Notes under the pieces: generated by a model | Database searches by the model: none | What the model was told of the DNA's origin: nothing | Seen by the model: the letters and a program-made list of their open reading frames with translations, nothing else | Source: JAWLHA01 sp041690535 | GTDB taxonomy: Bacteria > Pseudomonadota > Gammaproteobacteria > Thiohalomonadales > Thiohalomonadaceae | DNA: 46,893 nucleotides | Reading direction: 5' to 3' | Assembly: GCA_041690535.1 (NCBI GenBank) | Contig: JAWLHA010000032.1 | Coordinates: forward strand, 1 to 46,893 | Position numbers and translations under genes: made by a program | Shown here: positions 16,890 through 24,736 of the stretch, one piece after another | Layout: every line of letters begins with the position of its first letter | Numbering within the stretch: position 1 is the first letter of the stretch

Positions 16890-17858
16890 ATGGAACGCAT
16901 GGATCGCTTCGTCCGGATTCACCACCTCCTCAAACTTGGTCGTCCCATTCCCTTAAGCCGCTTCATGAACGAAATGGAGGTGTCGAGGGCCACCATGGTC
17001 CGGGACATTGAGTATCTGCGTGATCGTTTCGGCGCCCCGATCCGGTACGACCGGGCTGCAAACGGGTACCACTACGATCACGCAGGGCCTGCCTTCGAGC
17101 TCCCGGGGTTGTGGTTCAACCAAAGCGAACTCTACGCTTTGCTCGCCAGCGAGCAACTGCTGGAGGCCGTGCAGCCCGGTATCCTCACCCCTTACATTGC
17201 GCCTCTGAAATCCCGTATCCGCTCCCTTCTCGAAATGGGAGGACACGACTCGGGCAACGTCAGTCCCCGAATTCGGCTTCTCGCGCCTGCGCGGCGCCGC
17301 ACGGAAAGTGCTCAATTCGGCACGGTCGTCGAGGCTGTTTTGAACGGCCGACCCATGGATATCGAATATCATGGTCGAGCCCGCGATGCTATCACGTACC
17401 GGCGCATCCACCCTTATCGCCTGATTCATTATCGGAACAACTGGTACGTGGCCGCCCATTGCGAACGGGCGGGAGCGCTTCGGTTCTTCTCTCTCGACCG
17501 CATCCGCCGCGCCAGCACTGCTGAATGTGCGCTCAAACCTGCCAGCGATACCGCTGTTGACCACTATGTCGGGGACTCCTTTGGCATTTTCGGCGGCGAG
17601 GCCTGCGCTTGGGCCGTGCTCCGCTTCAGTCCCGCTGCCGCCCGCTGGGTCGCCGACGAAGAGTGGCATCCAGACCAAATCGGGCAGTGGAAGGAGGATG
17701 GCTATGAACTGCAGATCCCCTACGCTCAGCCCCAGGAACTCCTCATGGATATCCTCAAGTATGGTGCTGACGTGGAGGTTTTGGCGCCGCCTGAACTTCG
17801 GGAGGCGGTCGTGGCGCGGGTGAATGAGGCCGCTGCAAGGTATGGTCAGAGGTCGTGA
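16890..17858 (+). CDS. WYL-domain transcriptional regulator of the CRISPR locus
   Basis: The 322-residue protein has an N-terminal winged helix-turn-helix (residues 5-60: RIHHLLKLGRPIPLSRFMNEMEVSRATMVRDIEYLRDRFG). A WYL domain spans about 130-215 (YHGRARDAITYRRIHPYRLIHYRNNWYVAAHCERAGALRFFSLDRI), followed by a WCX-like C-terminal region. WYL proteins sense nucleic-acid or nucleotide ligands and often control CRISPR-Cas and other defence loci. It reads in the same direction as the cas genes, with 482 bp to cas6. That gap contains a 12-3-12 dyad (18256-18282) that could be its operator. The start is ATG at 16890; ATG at 16899 is a possible alternative. Confidence 0.9.
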   Translation: MERMDRFVRIHHLLKLGRPIPLSRFMNEMEVSRATMVRDIEYLRDRFGAPIRYDRAANGYHYDHAGPAFELPGLWFNQSELYALLASEQLLEAVQPGILTPYIAPLKSRIRSLLEMGGHDSGNVSPRIRLLAPARRRTESAQFGTVVEAVLNGRPMDIEYHGRARDAITYRRIHPYRLIHYRNNWYVAAHCERAGALRFFSLDRIRRASTAECALKPASDTAVDHYVGDSFGIFGGEACAWAVLRFSPAAARWVADEEWHPDQIGQWKEDGYELQIPYAQPQELLMDILKYGADVEVLAPPELREAVVARVNEAAARYGQRS

Positions 17859-18141
17859 ATGACCGGCACCAGTTGCTTTTTACGTACCCACGTACCCAAA
17901 CTAATCATCGATTGATTTGTTCCTTCCCATCACATACCATTCAGTCGTATCGCCTATCAGCCAAGTGTACATAACGGTCCGGAACACTGAACGATAGCGA
18001 CGAGTACGCAGGACCTGCAATCCCGCAGATAGTCAATCCAGGACTGAAGAAGTGTCAGAGCACCAGCGGGAATTTGTGACGCAGGTCCGCGCGTCGTCGT
18101 TCTGGTTAGCCATAACGCTTTTCGCATCCAAACTGCTGCAA

Positions 18142-18249
18142 ATCATTTCTTCGTGACCGCCTCCGGGCGTTGAGCACATTAGCTGGGGAACGTGTATAGA
18201 CGTTGCCAAGCGATAATTACCCTCCTTGATGCCGAAAGGCGCTGCTTGA
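18142..18249 (+). CRISPR. Degenerate mini-CRISPR upstream of cas6
   Basis: Two decayed copies of the array repeat lie between the WYL gene and cas6. The first (18142-18177) keeps the last 12 bases of the repeat, GGCGTTGAGCAC, exactly. The second (18214-18249) keeps 15 central bases, TGATGCCGAAAGGCG (18227-18241), exactly. The stretch between (18178-18213) is 36 nt, within the 34-37 nt spacer range of the main array. The upstream repeat retains the half that gives the crRNA 5' handle and the downstream one the half that forms the 3' stem-loop. This is what one crRNA-like RNA would need. The layout resembles the described cas-regulating or antitoxin crRNA-like RNAs (CreR, CreA); the role here is inferred. 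Confidence 0.75.
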
Positions 18250-18255
18250 TCAGTT

Positions 18256-18282
18256 GCACAGACTCATCCCATGAGCCTGTGC
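18256..18282. promoter_or_regulatory. 12-3-12 dyad ahead of cas6, operator or RNA hairpin
   Basis: GCACAGACTCAT and ATGAGCCTGTGC are inverted around CCC with 11 of 12 positions paired. It lies 59 bp before the cas6 start and 7 bp after the second degenerate repeat. There is no T-run after it, so it is not a standard terminator. It may be an operator for the WYL regulator or a structure in the cas leader transcript. Confidence 0.6.
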
Positions 18283-18340
18283 CCCCGGTAATCTGAACCG
18301 CAACTACTGCTGTCCACCGCACCTGAGAGGGAGGTTGTAT

Positions 18341-18949
18341 ATGGAAGGTGATCCGAAGGTTGATCTCTACTTCGAGGTGCGAGGTCATGAAATTCCCATC
18401 GATCATGGGTATCTGCTCTACGGCGCCATATCGCGAATCATCGAAGATCCGTCCGAGCCGTGGCTGCATGAAAGTGACTCCATTGGAATTCACCTGATCC
18501 GCGGTCGGTATCTCGGCCGGGGTCGACTCGCATTGACAACCAGTTCACGGATCGGCATTCGCGCCCCTGCGGATCAGATCCATCGCCTGCTCCCCCTCAC
18601 CGGTAAACAACTGGCTTTGGGCGACATGACCATTCAAGTCGGCCCCCCACAATCCCGGCCTTTGTCTCCCGCCCCAAACCTCTACGCCCATCTGGTCACC
18701 ACCAGGAACGGTCAGGATGAGGCCCGCTTCGATGAAGAGATTTGTCGGCAGCTCGCCGCGCTCGACGTCCGCGGTCGGCCCCATCGCGGCCCCCGGCACA
18801 TCTTCCGTGTCAAGGAGAAACGCATCGTTGCCCACTCGCTGGTGGTCACCGAGCTCACCGCAGAGGAGTCGATCCGGCTGCAAGAGGTCGGGCTGGGCGG
18901 AAGACGGAAACTGGGTTGCGGGGTGTTTCTTCCATGGCAGGCGAAATGA
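18341..18949 (+). CDS. cas6: Cas6 pre-crRNA endonuclease, MYXAN type (Cmx6)
   Basis: The 202-residue protein is the repeat-cutting RNase of the locus. It has the RAMP C-terminal glycine-rich loop (VGLGGRRKLGCGVFLPW) and an N-terminal half beginning DLYFEVRGHEIPIDHGYLLYGAIS, which puts it with the short Cas6 of MYXAN-type systems. The catalytic residue is not certain; His in HEIPIDHG is a candidate. It should cut each repeat after the GCC-GAAA-GGC hairpin to leave an 8-nt 5' handle. I chose ATG at 18341, with GAGGGAGG six bases ahead; TTG at 18335 is also in frame. The stop overlaps the cas3 start (ATGA). Confidence 0.88.
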   Translation: MEGDPKVDLYFEVRGHEIPIDHGYLLYGAISRIIEDPSEPWLHESDSIGIHLIRGRYLGRGRLALTTSSRIGIRAPADQIHRLLPLTGKQLALGDMTIQVGPPQSRPLSPAPNLYAHLVTTRNGQDEARFDEEICRQLAALDVRGRPHRGPRHIFRVKEKRIVAHSLVVTELTAEESIRLQEVGLGGRRKLGCGVFLPWQAK

Positions 18950-21252
18950 GCGCCTTACTGGCCAAGTCCTCTTCAGCGGGCGGTAGCAAAAAAAACCTGA
19001 GCGGCCACGTCCTCGACGACCTAACGGCCTTTGAAGCCCTCTTCGGCACCCGAGACCAGCCAAGCACCTTGACCTGCAACTGGCTGCGCTTTTTTCGGCT
19101 GCCGCCGGAGCAATATGCGGCCTTCTGGTCCAACACCATCGCGGCTATCGCGCTCCATGACTTGGGCAAAGCGAACGATGGTTTTCAAAATGCCGTTCAG
19201 GGCCGAGGCCAACAAGTGATCCGGCACGAGCACCTGAGTGCCTTTGCGTTGGCGAATCCGGCAGTGGAGGAGTGGTTGGGAACAATCCAGGGACTGGATA
19301 CCGACTTGGTCTTGAGCGCCGTCATCGGTCACCACCTGAAAGCGGGTCCCGGTGACATCGGGCAATCCTTGGGCGATCGCCAACTCCTGCGTTTCATGGG
19401 AGAGCATGCGGAGGTGCGCGCCATCTTCGACCTGCTGGGAGAGCGCCTGGCTGTTCCCGCCCCCTTGTTCGAGTGGCCGGCCCTGTGGGGATACAGCCAG
19501 GATTGCGAATCGCTTCCAGATCACACCGACCGTTTGTCCTGTCGCCTCGATCGGCTGGAGCGTGCGTTGCGCAAGGACGAGCTACGCAACCGGTTGCTGC
19601 GCGCCGTCAGGAGTGCTGTCATCGTAGCCGACAGTGCGGGCTCCGGTTTCGCCCGTGAGGGATACGACATCCCTGCATGGCTCGCACAACTTTTTCATGA
19701 TGACAACTGCCTGGACGGGGATTACATCGGCCAGCACATCCTTGACAAGCGCATACGCCAGATTGAAAAACGCCATGATTGCGTCTTCGCCTACCACGGA
19801 TTTCAGGATCAGGTGGCGCGCATGCCTGAACGAACCCTGATGATCGCCCCATGCGGCGCAGGCAAGACTCTGGCCGCCTGGCGCTGGATCCAGGCCCAAC
19901 TGGCCTGCTCACCTTGCGGCCGGGTGATCTTTCTCTATCCCACCCGAGCCACCGCCACCGAAGGGTTCCGCGACTATGTCGCCCACGCCCCAGAGGGCGA
20001 TGCCAGCCTCTTGACCGGCACCGCCGCCTACGAACTGCGCGACATGTTCACCAACCCCGAGGACCGGCGCGAGGGAAGCGACTACCTGACCGAGGACCGC
20101 CTGTATGCCCTCGGCTACTGGAACAAACGCGTGTTCAGTGCCACGGTCGATCAATTCCTATCGTTTATGCAGCAGTGTTACAAGGGGCTCTGCCTGCTCC
20201 CGGTACTGGCCGATGCCGTTGTGGTCTTTGACGAAGTGCACAGCTTCGATGTCGGCCTTTTCGATGCCTTCCTTAAATTCCTGCGCCATTTCGACGTACC
20301 TGTGTTGGCGATGACCGCGAGTCTGCCTGCCGGTCGGAGGCGCAGATTGGAAGAAGAACTGCACCTTTTCACCGGCGCAGGACTAGAAGATCTGGAGGCA
20401 AATGCCGAACTCAAGCGGTATGAGATCGCAGCCATTGCCGACGAGCACGCCGCGGAAGCGGAGGTTCGCGCCGCACTGAGTCGGGGAGAGAAAGTGCTGT
20501 GGGTGGTCAATACCGTGGACCGCGCCCAGGCCTTGGCACAACGGCTCGAAGACCTGCGGCCCATTTGCTATCACAGCCGTTTCACCCTGGACGACCGCAA
20601 GCGGCGTCACGGCGAGGTCATCGACGCCTTTCAGGGACCCAAGACCGAGGGCCGGCTCGCCATCACCACTCAGGTTTGTGAGATGAGCCTGGATCTGGAC
20701 GCCCAGCTGCTCGTGAGCGAATACGCGCCCATCTCCTCCCTCATCCAACGTATGGGTCGCTGCAATCGCCACGCCCGGCCGGGCGCCAATACGCCGGGCC
20801 GGGTTCGTTTTTACCCCGCCGGGAACCATGCTCCATACCGCCCCGAGGAGATGGCCTCGGTTCCTGCTTTCATCGCCGAAATCGACGGGCGCGCCGTGTC
20901 GCAGGCCCTGCTCGAAGAGCTTCTCGACCGCTTTACCCAAGGGCAGGGGCCCGAGTCGAACCGCTGGGCCGCCTTTCTCGAAGATAGCCCTTGGGCCTCG
21001 AATGCCCATTGCGCCGAACTGCGCGACGGTGACGACTATGCCGTCCAGGCCCTGCTCGATAGCGACATCGATACCTTTTGGGCCACTCAGCGTGCAGGCA
21101 AGCCCACCGATGGGCTCATCGTCCCCGTACCGCGCCGTCTCGCCACCGTGGACGAGAACTTGCCCCGCCACCTGAAATGTGCCTCTGCGCAGCATTACCA
21201 CCCCGCATTGGGGTTTCTCACAATACCTTTGGATAAAGGAAGCAGGCCATGA
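18946..21252 (+). CDS. cas3: Cas3 HD nuclease-helicase
   Basis: The 768-residue protein combines an N-terminal HD nuclease with an SF2 helicase. GHVLDDL, HDLGK (His71, Asp72), RHEHLSAFAL and IGHH give the HD metal site. CGAGKT (about residues 302-308), the DEVH box (429-432), MTASLP, and QRMGRCNRHA (motif VI) give the helicase. It is recruited by the effector to unwind and degrade the non-target DNA strand. The ATG at 18946 overlaps the cas6 stop, and the last codon overlaps cas8. The frame is open upstream inside cas6, but the conserved domain begins after 18946. Confidence 0.94.
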   Translation: MSALLAKSSSAGGSKKNLSGHVLDDLTAFEALFGTRDQPSTLTCNWLRFFRLPPEQYAAFWSNTIAAIALHDLGKANDGFQNAVQGRGQQVIRHEHLSAFALANPAVEEWLGTIQGLDTDLVLSAVIGHHLKAGPGDIGQSLGDRQLLRFMGEHAEVRAIFDLLGERLAVPAPLFEWPALWGYSQDCESLPDHTDRLSCRLDRLERALRKDELRNRLLRAVRSAVIVADSAGSGFAREGYDIPAWLAQLFHDDNCLDGDYIGQHILDKRIRQIEKRHDCVFAYHGFQDQVARMPERTLMIAPCGAGKTLAAWRWIQAQLACSPCGRVIFLYPTRATATEGFRDYVAHAPEGDASLLTGTAAYELRDMFTNPEDRREGSDYLTEDRLYALGYWNKRVFSATVDQFLSFMQQCYKGLCLLPVLADAVVVFDEVHSFDVGLFDAFLKFLRHFDVPVLAMTASLPAGRRRRLEEELHLFTGAGLEDLEANAELKRYEIAAIADEHAAEAEVRAALSRGEKVLWVVNTVDRAQALAQRLEDLRPICYHSRFTLDDRKRRHGEVIDAFQGPKTEGRLAITTQVCEMSLDLDAQLLVSEYAPISSLIQRMGRCNRHARPGANTPGRVRFYPAGNHAPYRPEEMASVPAFIAEIDGRAVSQALLEELLDRFTQGQGPESNRWAAFLEDSPWASNAHCAELRDGDDYAVQALLDSDIDTFWATQRAGKPTDGLIVPVPRRLATVDENLPRHLKCASAQHYHPALGFLTIPLDKGSRP

Positions 21253-22961
21253 ACCCCACGCTCACCCTGCAAGATGACGGGCGCCTGCGGCTGCGCTACC
21301 TCCTCCACGAACTGCCCTCCGCCCAGCACAAGGCCGGACTCGCCGGGCTGCTGTTTCATTCGCAAAACATGCAGTCGCGTGGTCTGGTGGGAGGCATCGA
21401 AATTGCCGTGCTGGAATCCCGTGCGGCAGAGATTGTTGTCGGCCCCGATGAGATCAAAACCACTTTCGAGGATCTCTATGATGCAGCGCCTGTAACCATC
21501 TACTCCCGCACAAGATTCACCGGAAAAGAACCCGAAGAGATCGTCGAGGTTCCGGTCGAGGGCGACACCTCGGGTAAGACCGAAAAGCGCTACGTCTACA
21601 GCAGCTTTCGCCCACTTGGCCGCTTTTTCGAGCATTTGCTCACAGGGGGGCCGGAAGACCCCTGGCTCAAGCTATGGCGAAATATGCTTTGGGCCGTGCT
21701 CCGCGCCCAACCTGCCGCGAGAGGTGATTACGAAACCCGCGCCAATAATGAGCCCCTGTCCCTGCCCGCCAATATCTGGAATGCGCTACTCAAGGCGGCA
21801 AAGGCCCGTACCAAGGGGAAACTCATAGTGGACTCCGTGGCCGGTTCTCTCTTCGTCGGTGCCCAGGCTGCCAATGCCGAGCGGGTGGCCTTTCAAGGGC
21901 CGGTGGAGCTCAACCTGTTGTTGCACTTCTGGCAACTGGTTACGCCCATCTTTGCGCCGCGCACCATCGACGTGAAGAACAGACGCATGACCGACCAAGG
22001 TTATCTCCTGGCGATCCCCGAGGTCACCGATCTGGAGGAGTTTCTTTACAAGATCGAGCGTTTCTGGCAATCACGCACCCCTAAACTTTCGGGTTATCGC
22101 CCCGAGCAGGCGGTGATCGATGTGCCCCAGGAGGGTGGCCTCGAGTTCATCTATGATCTTGCCCACGCCCGCACTGACCAGGATGCCCGCCTGTCATTCT
22201 CCATCAGCGGTGTGGAATGGTTTCATCAGGAGAAGCAGGGCAACAATGTTCGCATGCACGGCCAGGGACGCATCCGCGCTGACCGGTCCATGCTGCGGAA
22301 TTACGAAAGTGCCCGTCAACGCCGCGGCAGCCCGTTGTTCAAGCAACTCATAATCGGCAATCTCTTGGCTGACCGCCCATGGCACCAAGGGGCGGCAGAC
22401 CTGTGCGCCTTGTACCCTGCAGAATTCTTCATCAAGACGGATCAGACCCCGCGCTTCGCTTTTTTCGGGACCGATGCGCGTCAACGCTTCAAAGCAATCA
22501 TGCACGACCTAAAGGCACAGGAGAGACCTGCCATGAATCCCATGAATACCGCGCTCGTGGATGACGCACTCATCGCCCGCGTCTACCAGCTCATCGGCGC
22601 CTACATCGTACATCGCGCGCAAGAACGCAGTGGTCTCAAGCGATGCGACTTCATCAAAGGAGAGGACGGCAGGGTTCGCTACCCCAAGGAGTGGCGAGAG
22701 GCTGTCGAAAAGGTCGCCAAGGACGCCTTTCTCGCCATGCGTGGAAGAAACGATCGCGAGTTTCGCGCCTTTTTCACCGGTACCATCTGCTCGGTTCCGC
22801 AGTTCTTCGGTCGGCAGGAGGATTTCATCGCGGTCTCGCAGGCCATCATCAGCGACCCCGACCTGATCAAGGACTTATCCATGCTCGCCCTTTCGGCCCA
22901 TGCCTGGATGCCGGTGGGCGATCCGGATGCTGAGTCCGAGAGTGCCGCTGCATCGAACTGA
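21249..22961 (+). CDS. cas8: Cas8 large effector subunit, MYXAN type (Cmx8)
   Basis: At 570 residues this has the size and position of the type I-MYXAN Cas8 (Cmx8), the large effector subunit that recognises the PAM. The start LQDDGRLRLRYLLHELPSAQHKAGLAGLLFHSQNM and the C-terminal FRAFFTGTICSVPQFF segment support this. I see no zinc-finger cysteine cluster. It begins at the ATGA overlap with cas3. About 23 bp separate it from cas7, which has its own AAGGAG site. Assignment rests partly on context because Cas8 proteins diverge fast. Confidence 0.85.
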   Translation: MNPTLTLQDDGRLRLRYLLHELPSAQHKAGLAGLLFHSQNMQSRGLVGGIEIAVLESRAAEIVVGPDEIKTTFEDLYDAAPVTIYSRTRFTGKEPEEIVEVPVEGDTSGKTEKRYVYSSFRPLGRFFEHLLTGGPEDPWLKLWRNMLWAVLRAQPAARGDYETRANNEPLSLPANIWNALLKAAKARTKGKLIVDSVAGSLFVGAQAANAERVAFQGPVELNLLLHFWQLVTPIFAPRTIDVKNRRMTDQGYLLAIPEVTDLEEFLYKIERFWQSRTPKLSGYRPEQAVIDVPQEGGLEFIYDLAHARTDQDARLSFSISGVEWFHQEKQGNNVRMHGQGRIRADRSMLRNYESARQRRGSPLFKQLIIGNLLADRPWHQGAADLCALYPAEFFIKTDQTPRFAFFGTDARQRFKAIMHDLKAQERPAMNPMNTALVDDALIARVYQLIGAYIVHRAQERSGLKRCDFIKGEDGRVRYPKEWREAVEKVAKDAFLAMRGRNDREFRAFFTGTICSVPQFFGRQEDFIAVSQAIISDPDLIKDLSMLALSAHAWMPVGDPDAESESAAASN

Positions 22962-22983
22962 TCTCACACCAAGGAGAAACACC

Positions 22984-23919
22984 ATGAGTGCAACGAATAA
23001 TCTGTTTGGAACCGTTCTCACCTACACGGCCCCCAGTGCCAATTACCGCGGCGAGTCCGCCGAAAACCGCGCCATCATCCAGAAGATCACCATCGGCCGT
23101 TTCGAGCACGCCATCATCAGCCCTGAGGCGATGCGTAACGCCCTACGGGAGACTTTGGCCACCCTCGGCCTGCCCTGCAACCGGGAGCGGTTGGACGACG
23201 AAGAGCAACTAGCCGTGCGTTTTCGGGATTACCCGGACGAAACTCGTTTCGCAGACGACTTCTTCATGGGATGGCTGGTTGCAGCCGGTGGCAAGGACCG
23301 CGAGAAGATCAAGAAAGAACTCGAAGCCAAGGGACGCGATCCGGGCGCATTCACCTTCAAGCGCGACTCCATCCTGCGCATGAACATGGCGGTCGCGGTC
23401 GAGCCCTACCGCCACGATACCGTCTTTACCCAGTCCCCGCTGGACGCCACGGATAAGGCCACCAAGGCTCACAGCAATGACACCAGTTCCAATCTACTGT
23501 TGCGCGAAACCGCAGTGACGGCCTTCCAATATCCCTTCGCCCTCAACCTGGCCGACTGTGCCCCCCATCTCGATTGGACACGCATTCTGCTCAAGGCTAT
23601 CGGCGAATTGAACGGTGTGGCTGGCAACCACGCGCGCAGCTACTACGAAATGGCACCCGCCAGCCTCGTACTGCGCCTCACCCCGCAACTGGTCGCGGGT
23701 TACGACACCTACGGTTTCGAGATCACAGAGGGGGTACATCGATTGCCGGAGTTGGTGGACGGATTACTCGCCGGTGATTACTCGGCGGAAGAGTTCTTCC
23801 TTGGCGGCAAGTTGGTCAAGGACATGACGGAGGCCACGCGCACCCGTCTCGAAGGGATGGGCGTTAACCTGGAACGCAATCCCCAGCGGTTGTTGGCCAC
23901 CGTGGCCGAGCGGCTCTGA
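22984..23919 (+). CDS. cas7: Cas7 backbone subunit (Cst2/DevR family)
   Basis: The 311-residue protein begins LFGTVLTYTAPSANYRGESAENRAIIQKITIGRFEHAIISPEAMR, characteristic of the DevR/Cst2 branch of Cas7. Several copies coat the crRNA spacer in the Cascade complex. A central loop (about residues 125-175, TFKRDSILRMNMAVAVEPYRHDTVFTQSPLD) probably forms the thumb. AGGAGA lies eight bases ahead of the ATG at 22984. Its homologue in Myxococcus, DevR, also affects development, but nothing here suggests such a role. Confidence 0.92.
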   Translation: MSATNNLFGTVLTYTAPSANYRGESAENRAIIQKITIGRFEHAIISPEAMRNALRETLATLGLPCNRERLDDEEQLAVRFRDYPDETRFADDFFMGWLVAAGGKDREKIKKELEAKGRDPGAFTFKRDSILRMNMAVAVEPYRHDTVFTQSPLDATDKATKAHSNDTSSNLLLRETAVTAFQYPFALNLADCAPHLDWTRILLKAIGELNGVAGNHARSYYEMAPASLVLRLTPQLVAGYDTYGFEITEGVHRLPELVDGLLAGDYSAEEFFLGGKLVKDMTEATRTRLEGMGVNLERNPQRLLATVAERL

Positions 23920-23930
23920 GGGATTGACGC

Positions 23931-24620
23931 ATGTTGCGCCTCAGAGTCCAAGCCCCCTTTGCCACATTTCGGGCGTTCGCAGCGGGCAGCTTCCGCCCAA
24001 GCGCACCGTTCATCACCTACTCGGCGGCTTACGGACTACTGCTCAATCTGGCGGGGCAGGAGATGCGGGCCGCGGATGATGGGAAGTTGCCGATGACCTC
24101 CATTGCCTCGGGGTTACCCCGCTTCGAGTTGGCCTTGGGGGTCCACGGTGACCTACCCGCGGTACAAAGCCTTTACCAACAGTTGCACAACTATCCGGTC
24201 GGGGCCGCGGGCAAAGAACGCCAAGAGTCCGCCCAGGGCAACAAGTACAACATCACACCGGCGCGGCGCATGGTGTTGCACCGCCTCGACGCAGTGCTGG
24301 CACTACGCGGCGACGAAGACTTGGAGGCCGCCATCCTCGCGGGACTAAGGGGCGACCATCAACGCTATGGCTTGCCGTTTTTGGGTGACAACAACTTCCT
24401 TCCAGACCGCATTGAAGCGGCAGCCGAAGGTGTGGAAGCCCGATGGCTAATCCCCATGGAACAGGGCATGTCCATGGACGACCTCACCGATGAGGCCATG
24501 CGCCTTACCACAAGCATTGACCGGGTCAACATGGCCCATTCGCGTAGTGGACTCTTTCAACCGGAAACCAGTGCATCCCCCGCTCCCCCCCAGAATGCCT
24601 GGATGAATGTGGGATATTGA
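23931..24620 (+). CDS. cas5: Cas5 subunit (DevS/Cmx5 family)
   Basis: The 229-residue RAMP protein has the Cas5 N-terminus LRVQAPFATFRAFAAGSFRPSAPFITYSAAYGLLLNLAG. It should bind the crRNA 5' handle and cap the Cas7 backbone next to Cas8. It is the last gene of the effector group, 11 bp after cas7; a 116-bp gap with a strong nested hairpin then precedes cas4-cas1. Cas5 of this branch is usually non-catalytic because Cas6 does the cutting. Confidence 0.9.
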   Translation: MLRLRVQAPFATFRAFAAGSFRPSAPFITYSAAYGLLLNLAGQEMRAADDGKLPMTSIASGLPRFELALGVHGDLPAVQSLYQQLHNYPVGAAGKERQESAQGNKYNITPARRMVLHRLDAVLALRGDEDLEAAILAGLRGDHQRYGLPFLGDNNFLPDRIEAAAEGVEARWLIPMEQGMSMDDLTDEAMRLTTSIDRVNMAHSRSGLFQPETSASPAPPQNAWMNVGY

Positions 24621-24623
24621 CCA

Positions 24624-24673
24624 ACCGTCTTGTACCGGCTGGCAGACTGGGCGTGTAGTCTGCGTTAGACGGT
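24624..24673 (+). other. Nested hairpin between cas5 and cas4-cas1
   Basis: An outer perfect 7-bp stem (ACCGTCT at 24624-24630, AGACGGT at 24667-24673) encloses an inner 6-bp stem (GCAGAC at 24642-24647, GTCTGC at 24658-24663). It begins three bases after the cas5 stop and is not followed by a T-run. It could be an attenuator, a processing site or an mRNA-stability element separating effector from adaptation genes. Confidence 0.55.
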
Positions 24674-24736
24674 CGTGCCATCACGATGCATGTACTATCC
24701 TGATCTTCGGGACAAAGCTTCACGGGGGGAGCCTAC

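Noticed and set aside
17882..17897. Tandem ACGTACCC repeat downstream of the WYL gene
   Set aside because: Two 8-bp units could be an operator, but they are short and far from cas6, and nothing else supports it.
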